From Thermus caldilimi (GTDB lineage Bacteria > Deinococcota > Deinococci > Deinococcales > Thermaceae): DNA of 64,000 nt. The first letter of the stretch is position 1. Each line of letters starts with the position of its first letter. The notes under the pieces are model-generated. The model searched no databases and was not told the DNA's origin. It saw nothing but the letters and a program-made list of their open reading frames with translations. The position numbers and the translations under genes were made by a program. Positions 23,454-35,091 of this stretch are shown piece after piece. The stretch covers positions 1,040,796-1,104,795 of the forward strand of contig NZ_CP038452.1 of the NCBI RefSeq assembly GCF_004684245.1, read 5' to 3'.

Positions 23454-24382
23454 GCCTGCAGACCCCCGAGGCCCTAAGCCTCCTCATCCTTCTGGCCTTC
23501 CTGCTCCTGGGCCTCTATCCAAGGCGCCCTAAGGCACGCCTACCCCATCCTTTGGTCCCCCTGCTCCAGCAAGCAGCCCGGGAGTCCCGGGGAGTCCTTC
23601 CCTGGTTGCCCCCGGCCCTCTTTTTCCTGGGGCTTCTCCTCCTGGTCTTGGCGGCCACCCGGCCCCTATTGCCCCTCCCCGGCCCGGCGAGCCGAAACGT
23701 GGTGATCCTGGTCATGGACGTAAGCCGGAGCATGATGGCGGGCGACCTGAAGCCAAGCCGCCTCGAGGCGGCCAAGGAAGCTGCCCGGGTCTTCCTCCGC
23801 GAGGCGCCGAAGGCCCTGAGGATAGGGCTGGTGGCCTTTAGCGGCTACGCCCAGACCATCCACCCCCCCACCACCGACCGCAGGCTCCTGCGGGAAAGTC
23901 TGGACAGCCTGGAGTTCGGCCGCTCTACGGCCATCGGGGAGGGAATCCTGGAGGCCCTGCGCAACATCCGCGAGGCGGGGGGTGAAGGGGAAATCCTCCT
24001 CCTGACCGACGGCAGGAACCGCACGGGCACCGACCCCGTGGAGGCGGCGACCGAGGCCGCCAGGATGGGGGTGCGCATCTACGCCGTGGGGGTGGGGGTC
24101 CCAGGCTGGACCCCGGGCCCCGAGGACCCGGTGAGCGCCTTTGGCTTCTTCGCTGGGGCTTACGAGGTGGACGAGGAACTCCTCTGGTCCCTGGCAGAGT
24201 TCACCGGGGGGCGGTATTACCTGGTGGCCTCGGAGAGGGAGCTTTCTGAGCTTTACCAAAAGCTCGCTCGCTCCGTGCGCCTCGAGGTCAAGCCAGGGGA
24301 GGCGGCTGGACTTCTGGGAGCCCTGGGAGGGTTTTTGGCCCTCTTGGGGATGGCCTTGCGGCGCTACCTCTCCCCCGCTTAG
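23450..24382 (+). CDS. BatB-like VWA membrane protein
   Basis: The protein has 310 residues. It starts at GTG 23450, which overlaps the previous stop (GTGA) and follows GGGAGG. Hydrophobic helices lie at 8-22 and 52-70; the MIDAS motif V-M-D-V-S-R-S-M-M is near residue 90, with D-R-R-L-L and L-L-L-T-D-G-R-N as the further metal-site loops. A C-terminal helix closes it. It is the second VWA protein of the moxR operon. Its end overlaps the convergent small exported gene by four bases. Confidence 0.85.
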   Translation: MSLQTPEALSLLILLAFLLLGLYPRRPKARLPHPLVPLLQQAARESRGVLPWLPPALFFLGLLLLVLAATRPLLPLPGPASRNVVILVMDVSRSMMAGDLKPSRLEAAKEAARVFLREAPKALRIGLVAFSGYAQTIHPPTTDRRLLRESLDSLEFGRSTAIGEGILEALRNIREAGGEGEILLLTDGRNRTGTDPVEAATEAARMGVRIYAVGVGVPGWTPGPEDPVSAFGFFAGAYEVDEELLWSLAEFTGGRYYLVASERELSELYQKLARSVRLEVKPGEAAGLLGALGGFLALLGMALRRYLSPA

Positions 24383-24630
24383 GAGCCACCAAAGGGGTTA
24401 GGAACGGGCTCCACCGGGAAAAGCTCCTGGGGCTCACCCCCAGGCACCGGGAGCATGCGGAAAAACTCCCCGTTCAAGAAGAGGTACACCTGCGGCTCGC
24501 AGGCCCCTTCCCCTGGAGGGGGAAGCTGTACAGGTAAGGCCGCAGGCCGAGCCTCGGGTGCCCGAAGCATCCAAGCCGTCCCCACCCCCAGAAGACCCCC
24601 TAGGCACAGGCCCAGCAGGAAGGGTTTCAT
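24379..24630 (-). CDS. Small membrane-anchored protein, unknown
   Basis: The protein has 83 residues. Residues 4-20 are a hydrophobic segment (L-L-G-L-C-L-G-G-L-L-G-V) that could be a signal or anchor; the rest is proline-rich and extracytoplasmic with E-P-Q-V-Y-L-F-L-N-G-E-F near the middle. No family is recognised. ATG 24630 is chosen because the anchor starts there. A TACTTT box lies six bases upstream, with GGAGGT filling the gap, so the start could be leaderless or use a very close ribosome site. Confidence 0.6.
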   Translation of the reverse strand: MKPFLLGLCLGGLLGVGTAWMLRAPEARPAALPVQLPPPGEGACEPQVYLFLNGEFFRMLPVPGGEPQELFPVEPVPNPFGGS

Positions 24631-24636
24631 ACCTCC

Positions 24637-24642
24637 AAAGTA
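24637..24642 (-). promoter_or_regulatory. -10 box of a leaderless promoter (small anchored protein)
   Basis: TACTTT on the minus strand, six bases, then ATG at 24630. Confidence 0.45.
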
Positions 24643-24707
24643 GCAGGCCAAGCCCCGGGAGAAGAAAGCCAGACCACCTTCGTGCTAACCTACCTCAAGG
24701 AGCGGCT

Positions 24708-25220
24708 ATGGTGAGGGTCATCTACCACCTGGCGGTGAGCCTGGACGGGGTGGCGGTCCATCCCGCAGGGCCGGGTTGGCTCCTGCCCTTTGCCGAAGCC
24801 GCCGAAGCCTACATCCCCAGGCTTCTGGCGGAAGTGGACGGCCTCCTCATGGGAAGGCGCACCTATGAGGAGGCCCTGGCCCTGGGATGGGTCTATGGGG
24901 AAAAGCCCGCCTTGGTGGTGAGCCAAAGACCTGACCTCAGGGGCCCCGGCATGCAGGTGCCAAGCCCCGAAGCCCTCTTCCCCCAAGCCACGGCCATGGG
25001 CCTCACCACCTTGTGGCTTGTGGGGGGGCCCACCTTGGCCAAGGCCCTCACAGCGCACCTGGAAGAGGTGCGGCTCGCCTACTGCCCGGTAGTCCTGGGC
25101 CAGGGAAGGGGGTTTCTAGATGATTTCTTGGAGTTAACGCTCCTGGACACGGAAACCCTTCCCCAAGGCGTTCTCCTCGCCCGCTACCGACCGCGGCGCT
25201 TTCTCACACAAGGGGCGTAA
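24708..25220 (+). CDS. Dihydrofolate reductase-like (RibD C-terminal) protein
   Basis: The protein has 170 residues. It has the RibD-C/DHFR-like marks: H-L-A-V-S-L-D-G-V-A near the start, V-D-G-L-L-M-G-R-R-T-Y-E-E near residue 45 and L-W-L-V-G-G-P-T-L-A near 104. Such proteins are NADPH-dependent reductases of pteridine or pyrimidine-like substrates; the true substrate is unknown. AAGGAG precedes ATG 24708. ftsX follows within ten bases of the stop. Confidence 0.85.
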   Translation: MVRVIYHLAVSLDGVAVHPAGPGWLLPFAEAAEAYIPRLLAEVDGLLMGRRTYEEALALGWVYGEKPALVVSQRPDLRGPGMQVPSPEALFPQATAMGLTTLWLVGGPTLAKALTAHLEEVRLAYCPVVLGQGRGFLDDFLELTLLDTETLPQGVLLARYRPRRFLTQGA

Positions 25221-25223
25221 GAT
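25218..25223 (+). promoter_or_regulatory. -10 box of a leaderless promoter (ftsX)
   Basis: TAAGAT overlaps the stop of the preceding gene and is followed by seven bases, then the GTG at 25231. Confidence 0.45.
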
Positions 25224-25230
25224 ATAGGAC

Positions 25231-26085
25231 GTGTACGCTATCCGCGAGGGCCTGCGGCAAATCCTCCGCCATCCCACGGCCAGCCTCGCCACCTTCTTCA
25301 CCGCCCTCGTATCCTTCGCCCTGCTCTACTTCCTGGGCCTTGTCCTTTGGAACCTGGAGCGGGTAGTGCATACCCTGGAGCGGGAACTGGAAGTAGCGGC
25401 TTTCCTGAAAAGCGGTGCCAACGTGGAAGCCCTCCTCACCGAGATCCAGGGCTGGCCGGAAGTGGGCGAGGTGCGGCTCCAAAGCAAGGAAGAAGCCCTG
25501 GCCCAGCTGGTCCTGGACTACCCCTATTTGGCCGAGGCCAAGGACCTGGTGGAAAACCCCTTGCCCGACACCCTGCGCCTAAGGCTTAAGGATCCGGAGG
25601 CGGTGCGCAAGGTAGCGGAAAGGCTACGGAGGCTTCCGGGTGTGGAAGGGGTGGAGTACGGGGGGGAGCTCACGGAAAGGCTGGTCCAGGTGCTATCCGG
25701 AAGCCGGCTGGCCATGGGGGTCCTGGTGGGGCTCCTTCTCCTCAACACCTTCTTCAGCGTCATGGGCTCCATCCGGCTTTCCTTAGAAAGCCGCAAGGAA
25801 GCCCTGGGCATCATGCTCCTGGTGGGGGCCACCCGGCGCTTTATTCAGGCTCCCTTTATGGTGGAAGGAATACTGCTCACCCTGGGAGCAAGCCTCCTGG
25901 CGGTGGCCTTCGGTAGCCTTCTCTACCGAGGCCTGGCGCAGGCCCTCCAGGGGCTCCTTCCCTTCCTCCCCGTGCTGGGGGTCAGGGACCTCTGGCAGAC
26001 GGGTCTCATGGTCCTGGCCCTGGCAATGGTCCTAGGAGCCGGTGGAGCCCTCATGGCCACCCGGGCCTATCTGAGGGAAGTTTAG
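25231..26085 (+). CDS. ftsX: Cell-division protein FtsX
   Basis: The protein has 284 residues. One N-terminal helix (about 22-43), an extracytoplasmic domain (about 50-150, with F-L-K-S-G-A-N-V-E) and three C-terminal helices match FtsX. FtsX is the membrane part of the FtsEX complex that activates peptidoglycan hydrolases at the septum. An envC-like gene follows after one base, its likely target. The ftsE gene is not next to it but 1.9 kb away on the other strand. Confidence 0.9.
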   Translation: MYAIREGLRQILRHPTASLATFFTALVSFALLYFLGLVLWNLERVVHTLERELEVAAFLKSGANVEALLTEIQGWPEVGEVRLQSKEEALAQLVLDYPYLAEAKDLVENPLPDTLRLRLKDPEAVRKVAERLRRLPGVEGVEYGGELTERLVQVLSGSRLAMGVLVGLLLLNTFFSVMGSIRLSLESRKEALGIMLLVGATRRFIQAPFMVEGILLTLGASLLAVAFGSLLYRGLAQALQGLLPFLPVLGVRDLWQTGLMVLALAMVLGAGGALMATRAYLREV

Positions 26086-26086
26086 G

Positions 26087-27378
26087 ATGCGTCTTAGCTG
26101 GCTTCTCCTCCCCCTGCTTTTGTGCCCAAGCCTTCTCCCCTGGGCCTTGGGTCAGAACGTGCCCGTCCAGGAGCGCACCGTGCGCAACCTGGAAAGCCAG
26201 CTGAACCGGGCCAAGGCCCTCGAGGAGCAAAGCCAAAGGCGGATCCAGATCCTAAACCAGGAGCTTTCCCGCCTCTCCAGCCGGGTGGAGAACCTGCTTA
26301 AGGAGAAGGCCCGCCTGGAAGGGGAGATCGCCCGATTGGAAAAGGAGCGTGCCACCTTAAGCCGGCAGATCGCCCAGCTGAAAGAGGAGATCCGCCGGAC
26401 AGAAGGGCGCATCGCCCAACTGGAAAAGGACCTGGAAAGCCTCAAGGAACGGCTTCAGGCCCTGATGCGTAGCCTTCACCGGGAAAAGGCGGGCCGCTAC
26501 TTACCCCTCCTCAGGGCCCAGTCCTTCACCGACCTGGCGGTCCGGGCCCGCTGGGTGGGGTACATCTCCAAGCGGGATGCGGACCTGGTCCGCGCCCTCC
26601 AGGCCACCCTGAAGGCCCTAAGGGAAGAACGGGAGCGCCTAAGCCTTCTCCTCACCGACCTCACCGCCAAGGAAAAGGCGCTCGGGGAAACCCAAAGGGC
26701 CCTCGAGGGGCAGAAGAAGGAGCTGGAAACCACCCTCTCCAGCCTAGAGCAGGAAGCCCAGGGCAAAAGGGCCCTCCTGCGGGAGGCTTTACAGGAAAGG
26801 CAACGCCTGCAAGCGGAGCTTGCCCAGCTCCAGGCCCGGGTCCTGGCGGAGAGGCAACGCCTCCTGGAGCTCAAGCGCCAGGAGGAGGAACGGCGAAGGC
26901 AGGAGGAGGAACGGCGAAGGCGGGAAGCCGAGCGCCGCCAGGCCGCAGCCCAGCCAGCGCCCCGGGAAGCCAGCGTGGTGGTACCCCTCCTCCCCTGCCC
27001 GCCACCGTGGGCCGGTTGGCCTTCCCTGTCCCCGGGGGCAGGATCCTGGTGCCCTACGGGCAGGAAGGCCCGTTCCAGGTCATCCAGGGCCCCGCCCCGG
27101 GAAGCCCCGTGCAGGCAGCCGCCGAAGGGTACGTGGCCGGAATCCTCTATCTGCCCAACCTGGGCTACACCGTGATGCTGGTGCACACGGAAACCCTCTC
27201 CACCGTCTACACCAACCTGCAGGAACCCCTGGTGCAGGAAGGGCAAAAGGTAGAGCGGGGCCAACTCCTCGGCCACACCGGGGGCGGCCTTCTCATCCGT
27301 CCGGAAGAGCTGGAGTTTAGGGTGGCGGTACGCATAGGCGGAGAGACCCGCTTCGTGGATCCCTCCGCCTATTACTAA
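26087..27378 (+). pseudogene. EnvC-like coiled-coil LytM protein, frameshifted
   Basis: The protein begins with a signal peptide (1-22) and a coiled coil of about 270 residues rich in E, R and L. That frame ends at 27175 with non-native residues. The LytM/M23 domain (G-R-L-A-F-P-V-P-G-G-R-I ... V-Q-A-A-A-E-G-Y-V-A-G-I) continues in another frame from about 27007 to 27378. One extra C in the runs at 26992-27000 would restore a protein of about 430 residues. The LytM domain shows L-G-Y-T-V-M-L-V-H-T-E-T, but I do not see the full HxxxD/HxH zinc set, as in EnvC activators. FtsX would activate it. A sequencing error is a fair alternative. Confidence 0.8.
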
Positions 27379-27387
27379 AGGCCTTGG

Positions 27388-27948
27388 CTATGCGGGCTCA
27401 ATCAGCCCGTAGTTGCCGTCCTTGCGGCGGTAGATGACGTTGATCTCGTCGGTCTTGGCGTTGCGGAACACGAAAAAGTCGTGGCCCAAAGCCTCCATCT
27501 GGAAGGCCGCCTCCTCGGGATCCATGGGCTTCATCTCAAAGCGCTTGACCCGGACGATTTTAGGACCCTCCTCTTCCTCGGGTTTGCGAAGGGCCTCGAG
27601 GTCCTGAATCTCCGGGGGTGGGGGCCCCTGGTAGGAGTGGCGCTTGCCGATGAAGCGCCGTTCCTTATACCGCTTGAGCTGGGTTTCCAGGCGGTCCACC
27701 ATGCGATCGATGGCCGCGTAGAGGTCCTGGTCCTCCTCCTCCACCCGCACGAGCCCCCCGGGGAGGTCCACCTGCACCTCGGCCTTGGCCTTGCGGGCCA
27801 CGTGATTGCTACCCGCCAGGGAAAGCACCACCTTGGCCATGAGCTCCCCGTTCTGGTAGCGGTCCAGGCGGGAGAGCTTCCGCTCCACGTAGTCCCGAAT
27901 GGCGTCGGTGATCTCCAGGTTACGGCCGATGAGTTTGTAGACGTTCAT
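27388..27948 (-). CDS. hpf: Ribosome hibernation promoting factor, long form
   Basis: The protein has 186 residues. Residues 1-105 are the ribosome-binding domain (G-R-N-L-E-I-T-D-A-I-R-D-Y-V and Y-A-A-I-D-R-M-V-D-R-L). A linker and a C-terminal dimerization domain with A-F-Q-M-E-A-L-G-H-D-F-F-V-F-R-N and V-I-Y-R-R-K-D-G-N-Y-G-L-I-E follow, which marks the long form that makes 100S dimers. Its ATG overlaps the ftsE stop (ATGA), an unusual pairing. Confidence 0.93.
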   Translation of the reverse strand: MNVYKLIGRNLEITDAIRDYVERKLSRLDRYQNGELMAKVVLSLAGSNHVARKAKAEVQVDLPGGLVRVEEEDQDLYAAIDRMVDRLETQLKRYKERRFIGKRHSYQGPPPPEIQDLEALRKPEEEEGPKIVRVKRFEMKPMDPEEAAFQMEALGHDFFVFRNAKTDEINVIYRRKDGNYGLIEPA

Positions 27949-28673
27949 ACGCCCTCCTTTCCGCCCCGGTCAGGGCTTTCCCTTACCCTTATGCTACCAC
28001 CTTCCCCCGGACGTTCGTCCCGCACCACCTGCCCGGCCTTCAGCATCACCACCCGGGCCGGATACGCCTCCAGAAGTTCCCGGCTATGGGTGGCCACCAC
28101 CACCGTGGCCCCCCTTTGGTGGGCAGCTTTAAGGATATCCAGTACCTGCAGGGCGTTTTCCAGATCCAGGTTCCCCGTGGGCTCGTCCGCCAGGATGACG
28201 GGAGGGTCCAGAAGCAAGGCCCGGGCGATGGCCACCCGCTGGGCCTCACCCACGGAAAGTTCCTCGGGAAAGGCCCTTTTCTTGTGGGAAAGCCCCACCC
28301 GGCGCAGGGCCGTGGCGATGCGCTCTCCCCATTCCCTCTGGGGAACCCCCTGCACCCGGAGGACAAAGGCCAGGTTTTCCTCCACGGTCATGTCGGAAAG
28401 GAGGCGGTGGTCCTGGAAGACCATGCCGATCCTGCGGCGGTGGAGGGCCACCTGGTCTCCCTTGAGGAGCTTTAGATTTTGTCCGGCGAAATACACCGCC
28501 CCCTGGGTGGGAAGAAGCCGGCGCAGGATGAGGGAAAGCAGCGTGGACTTCCCCGCCCCCGAGTGCCCCACCACGTAGACGAACTCCCCCTTCTTCACCT
28601 CGAGGCTCACGTTGTAAAGCGCCTTGGTCCCCGTGCGGGGGTACTCCAGGCCCACCCGGTGGAAGGCGATCAT
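27945..28673 (-). CDS. ftsE: Cell-division ATPase FtsE
   Basis: The protein has 242 residues. Walker A is G-H-S-G-A-G-K-S-T near residue 36, the signature L-S-V-G-E-A-Q-R-V near 138, and Walker B V-I-L-A-D-E-P-T-G-N-L-D near 160. FtsE is the cytoplasmic ATPase of FtsEX. The C-terminal tail (from about 220) is charged. It shares an operon with hpf and faces ctpA across a short promoter gap. A TATAGT box six bases upstream and an AGGGAC stretch precede the ATG. Confidence 0.9.
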   Translation of the reverse strand: MIAFHRVGLEYPRTGTKALYNVSLEVKKGEFVYVVGHSGAGKSTLLSLILRRLLPTQGAVYFAGQNLKLLKGDQVALHRRRIGMVFQDHRLLSDMTVEENLAFVLRVQGVPQREWGERIATALRRVGLSHKKRAFPEELSVGEAQRVAIARALLLDPPVILADEPTGNLDLENALQVLDILKAAHQRGATVVVATHSRELLEAYPARVVMLKAGQVVRDERPGEGGSIRVRESPDRGGKEGV

Positions 28674-28679
28674 GTCCCT

Positions 28680-28685
28680 ACTATA
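28680..28685 (-). promoter_or_regulatory. -10 box of a leaderless promoter (ftsE)
   Basis: TATAGT on the minus strand, six bases, then ATG at 28673. Confidence 0.55.
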
Positions 28686-28723
28686 CGGAAGGCGGGCCAG
28701 ACTTTCTTCTCATGGAAAGGCGC

Positions 28724-28729
28724 TATAGT
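28724..28729 (+). promoter_or_regulatory. -10 box upstream of ctpA
   Basis: TATAGT lies 20 bases before ATG 28750, so this transcript has a short leader with AGGGAAGAG as ribosome site. No good -35 was seen. Confidence 0.4.
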
Positions 28730-28749
28730 GGGAATAGGTGAGGGAAGAG

Positions 28750-30075
28750 ATGAAAAAACGCGCATGGCTCATCGCAGGGCTCGGGGTGGTCCTGGCCCTG
28801 GTCTATGCCCAGCTTCCTCGTCCCCAGGCGGAAAACCTCCTGCAAAACCCCAACGGCCAGGCCCTCCTGGAGGTCTACCAGAGGATCCAGCAGGACTACC
28901 TGGAGCCCCTTTCCAAAGACAAACTCAACGCCCTCCTGGAAGGGGCCATCGGGGGTATGGTTTCCGCCCTGAAGGACCCCTTCACCAGCTACTCCCCGCC
29001 CCAGCGGGCAAGCCTAAGGCAGGAGGACCTCAGGGGGGAGTTCTTTGGCATCGGGGCCACCCTTTCCCCCGCCAACCCCGACGGGACGGGGGCGAAGATC
29101 GAAGGGGTGATGAAGGGCCTTCCCGCCCAGCGGGCAGGGATGCGGGCCGGGGATGTGATCCTCGAGGTGGACGGGGAGGATGTGACCGGCCTCCCCCTCC
29201 AGGAGGTGGTGGCCAGAATCCGTGGCCGCGAGGGCACCAAGGTCACCATCAAGGTGCGCCGGGAGGGCACCCCCGCCCCTCTGGTCTTCGAGCTTGTCCG
29301 GGAAAAGGTGGAGATCATCTCCGTCTCCACGGCCAGGATCGGGGACGTGGGCTACATCGCCCTGGAGACCTTCGCCAACTTCAAGGTGGAGGACCAGCTG
29401 AAGAAGGCCATCGACGAGCTCAAGGCCCAGGGGATGAAGAAGCTCATCTTCGACCTCCGGGACAACGGGGGAGGGCTCCTGGACCAGGGGTGCGCGGTGG
29501 CCAGCGCCTTCCTCAAGGAGGGCCCCATCGTCTACACCCGCACCAAGAACCTCACCCGGGTCTGGTGTGAGGCCTCGGGGAGGCCTTTGTGGGACGGCCC
29601 CATGGTGGTCCTGGTAAACGGGAACAGCGCCTCTGCCAGCGAGATCGTGGCCGGGGCCCTCCAGGACTACGGCCGGGCCAAGGTTATCGGGGAGAAAACC
29701 TTCGGCAAGGGCGTGGGCCAGACCCCCTACACCCTGGCCAACGGGGGCGAGCTCACCCTGGTCACGTTCGAGTGGCTCACCCCCAAGCGCCGGGCCATCA
29801 ACAAGGAGGGCCTGAAGCCCGACATCGAGGTGAAGGACACCCGCTTCCCCACTCCCTTCTCCCTGCAAGGGGCCGGGGCACCGCCGGGGGCCGAGATCAG
29901 CGTTACCTTAAATGGCAAGACCGTGAAGGTGAAGGCCGACGCCGAGGGCAAGTTCACCTACGCCGAACCCCAGCGCCAGCGGCCCCTCCCCGAGGACCGG
30001 GGGCAGGCAGTCTTGGACCTGGAGCAAGATGCCATCCTCAAGCGGGCCCTAGAGGAGCTTAACGCTGCCCGCTAG
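28750..30075 (+). CDS. ctpA: C-terminal processing protease (CtpA/Prc, S41)
   Basis: The protein has 441 residues. A signal anchor (3-22) is followed by a PDZ domain (about 90-175, G-A-K-I-E-G-V-M and A-G-D-V-I-L-E-V-D-G), then the S41 core. The catalytic serine is in V-N-G-N-S-A-S-A-S-E-I near residue 293 and the lysine in E-K-T-F-G-K-G near 320; D-L-R-D-N-G-G-G-L precedes them. Residues 375-441 are an extra C-terminal domain. Such proteases trim or degrade exported proteins. A GTG at 28738 would add four codons. Confidence 0.9.
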   Translation: MKKRAWLIAGLGVVLALVYAQLPRPQAENLLQNPNGQALLEVYQRIQQDYLEPLSKDKLNALLEGAIGGMVSALKDPFTSYSPPQRASLRQEDLRGEFFGIGATLSPANPDGTGAKIEGVMKGLPAQRAGMRAGDVILEVDGEDVTGLPLQEVVARIRGREGTKVTIKVRREGTPAPLVFELVREKVEIISVSTARIGDVGYIALETFANFKVEDQLKKAIDELKAQGMKKLIFDLRDNGGGLLDQGCAVASAFLKEGPIVYTRTKNLTRVWCEASGRPLWDGPMVVLVNGNSASASEIVAGALQDYGRAKVIGEKTFGKGVGQTPYTLANGGELTLVTFEWLTPKRRAINKEGLKPDIEVKDTRFPTPFSLQGAGAPPGAEISVTLNGKTVKVKADAEGKFTYAEPQRQRPLPEDRGQAVLDLEQDAILKRALEELNAAR

Positions 30076-30091
30076 CTGGGAGGAAGGCTAG

Positions 30092-30116
30092 GGGGGCCGG
30101 GCAAAACCCGGCCCCC
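30092..30116. terminator. Bidirectional hairpin terminator between ctpA and metG
   Basis: GGGGGCCGGG-CAAAA-CCCGGCCCCC is a perfect 10-bp stem between the two convergent stops. Confidence 0.75.
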
Positions 30117-30123
30117 TTCAACC

Positions 30124-32096
<1,973 letters not shown>

Positions 32097-32098
<2 letters not shown>

Positions 32099-32105
32099 CT
32101 TAGCA
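32097..32105 (-). promoter_or_regulatory. Extended -10 box of the metG leader
   Basis: TGCTAAGAT on the minus strand lies just past the rpiA stop codon; seven bases separate it from the inner leader ATG at 32089. Confidence 0.45.
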
Positions 32106-32113
32106 CCCGGCCC

Positions 32114-33267
<1,154 letters not shown>

Positions 33268-33273
33268 GAGGGC

Positions 33274-33279
33274 ATCTTA
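33274..33279 (-). promoter_or_regulatory. -10 box of a leaderless promoter (bcp)
   Basis: TAAGAT on the minus strand, six bases, then ATG at 33267. Confidence 0.5.
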
Positions 33280-33311
33280 CCCCAAGCCCCCGGAGCGGGG
33301 ATAAGAGGGCG

Positions 33312-33797
33312 CTAAAGTTTGTAGCCGAAACGGCGGAGAAGGTCTTTGCGCCAGGCCACCTCAGCCTCGTCCTCCACCCCCAGGGGCTTAAAACCATCCA
33401 TGACCCCCAGGATGGCCCTTTGCTCCCCCTCCTCCGCCACCACCACCTTGAGGGGATTGGCGGTGGCGGCATAGATGCGCACCACCTCCGGGCAGGCCTT
33501 CACCGCATGGAGCACGTTGATGGGGTAAAACCCCTCCCCTAAAACGATGAGGAAGCTGTGCCCCGCCGCCAGGTTGAGGAGGTTCTTGACTGCAAGCTCG
33601 GTAAGCTGGGGATCGGTGCCCGAGCGCCGCACCAGGCGCTTGCCGCTGGCCTCGGAGAAGGCAAGGCCGAACTTTATACCTGGCACCGCCGTCACCAAGG
33701 CCTCGTGCAGGTCCTCCACCGTCTTAATGAAGTGGGCCTGGCCCAGGATGACATTCAGGTTTCCCGGCTTCTCGATGGAGATTACCTTGAGTTCCAT
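33312..33797 (-). CDS. Adenosine-specific kinase family protein
   Basis: The protein has 161 residues and matches the small archaeal-type family first described as adenosine-specific kinase: N-V-I-L-G-Q-A-H-F-I-K-T-V-E-D, F-G-L-A-F-S-E-A-S-G-K-R-L-V-R near residue 44-58 and G-H-S-F-L-I-V-L-G-E-G-F-Y-P-I-N-V-L near 80-95. The reaction in Thermus is taken from the family name. TAAAAT lies six bases before the ATG. Confidence 0.85.
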   Translation of the reverse strand: MELKVISIEKPGNLNVILGQAHFIKTVEDLHEALVTAVPGIKFGLAFSEASGKRLVRRSGTDPQLTELAVKNLLNLAAGHSFLIVLGEGFYPINVLHAVKACPEVVRIYAATANPLKVVVAEEGEQRAILGVMDGFKPLGVEDEAEVAWRKDLLRRFGYKL

Positions 33798-33803
33798 GCT
33801 TTC

Positions 33804-33809
33804 ATTTTA
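33804..33809 (-). promoter_or_regulatory. -10 box of a leaderless promoter (adenosine-specific kinase)
   Basis: TAAAAT on the minus strand, six bases, then ATG at 33797. Confidence 0.5.
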
Positions 33810-33848
33810 CCCGTGGCCCAGCTTCCACCCGGCGAAGCCCTAAGGGTG

Positions 33849-33854
33849 TAGCAT
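33849..33854 (+). promoter_or_regulatory. -10 box of a leaderless promoter (mqnC)
   Basis: TAGCAT, seven bases, then ATG 33862. Confidence 0.5.
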
Positions 33855-33861
33855 AAGGCCC

Positions 33862-34995
33862 ATGGATGTGCTGGAAAAGGCCGTGGCGGGAGAAAGGCTT
33901 TCCGAGGCGGAGGTCATAGCCCTCTTTGACCTGCCCCTTCCCGAGCTGGCCGCCGCCGCCCATGAGGTCCGTTTGCAGAAGACCGACCCCGAGGTGGTCA
34001 CCTTCTTGATAGACCGCAACATCAACTACACCAACGTCTGCACCGTGGCCTGCGCCTTCTGCGCTTTTTACCGCACCCGGCGGCAAGAAGACGCTTACAC
34101 CCTCACCTACGAGGAAATCGCCAGGAAGGTGGAGGAACTCTACCAGGTGGGGGGAAGGCGCATCCTCATGCAAGGAGGCGTGAACCCCGACCTGCCCTTG
34201 GAGTGGTACCTGGACCTTCTGCGCTACCTGAAGGGCCGTTTCCCCGACCTGCGCATCGATGCCTTCAGCCCCGAGGAAATCCTGGGGCTAGAACGGCTTA
34301 CCGGACTTAAGGCCGAGGAAATCCTGGAAAAGCTGATGGAAGCTGGCCTGGATGGGATGCCGGGGGCGGGGGCGGAGATTTTAGTGGACGAGGTGCGGCA
34401 CAGGGCCGCCCCTGCCCGCATCCGGACCGCCGACTGGTACCGCATCGTGGACGCCGCCCAGGCCCTGGGGCTTTACACCCTGGCCAGCATGGTGATCGGC
34501 TTCGGGGAAGGCCCAAAGGAGCGCACCCTTCACCTCTTAGGCATCCGCACCCAGCAAGACAAGGCCCTGAAGCAGTACCGGAACGGCTTTGCCGCCTTCG
34601 CCCTCTGGACCCTGCAGGTGGAGCACACCCGCCTGAAGGGGAAAGCCCCAGGGGCCACGGCCCACGAGTACCTGAAAACCCTGAGCGTGGCCCGGCTCGC
34701 CCTGGACAACTTCGCCCACCTGCAGGCCTCCTGGCCCACCCTGGGGTTCAAGGTGGCCCAAGCGGCGCTTTACTACGGGGCAGACGACTTCGGTAGCACC
34801 ATGCTGGAGGAGAACGTGGTCTCGGCGGCAGGGGGGCACGGGCGCACCCACGCCACGGTGCGCCAGATCGTGCGCCACATCGTGGACGCAGGGTTCAAGC
34901 CTGCGGAGCGGGACCCCCTCTACCGCATCCTGCGCTACCCGGACCCCGAGGCCATCCTGGCCGAGGAGGAGCCGGTGGAGCTCCCCCTGGCCTGA
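33862..34995 (+). CDS. mqnC: Cyclic dehypoxanthinyl futalosine synthase
   Basis: The protein has 377 residues. The radical SAM cysteines are C-T-V-A-C-A-F-C-A-F near residue 58, with R-I-L-M-Q-G-G-V-N-P-D following. The enzyme closes the ring of dehypoxanthinyl futalosine in the futalosine route to menaquinone, the quinone used in Thermus respiration. The paralogues MqnE and CofH share the fold; the sequence around the cluster and the length favour MqnC. It ends before a large hairpin. Confidence 0.9.
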   Translation: MDVLEKAVAGERLSEAEVIALFDLPLPELAAAAHEVRLQKTDPEVVTFLIDRNINYTNVCTVACAFCAFYRTRRQEDAYTLTYEEIARKVEELYQVGGRRILMQGGVNPDLPLEWYLDLLRYLKGRFPDLRIDAFSPEEILGLERLTGLKAEEILEKLMEAGLDGMPGAGAEILVDEVRHRAAPARIRTADWYRIVDAAQALGLYTLASMVIGFGEGPKERTLHLLGIRTQQDKALKQYRNGFAAFALWTLQVEHTRLKGKAPGATAHEYLKTLSVARLALDNFAHLQASWPTLGFKVAQAALYYGADDFGSTMLEENVVSAAGGHGRTHATVRQIVRHIVDAGFKPAERDPLYRILRYPDPEAILAEEEPVELPLA

Positions 34996-35040
34996 CACCC
35001 TTTTCCGCCGAACCCCCTGCCTCACCGAGACGGAGGAGGT

Positions 35041-35091
35041 GGCCACCCTTCCCACGGACCCCCAGGGGGACGGGGTCCGCGTGGGGTGGCC
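35041..35091. terminator. Long nested hairpin between mqnC and the lipoprotein gene
   Basis: An outer stem GGCCACCC / GGGTGGCC encloses an inner stem CACGGACCCC / GGGGTCCGCGTG (one bulged base). It lies between two convergent stops and probably ends transcription from both sides. Confidence 0.65.
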
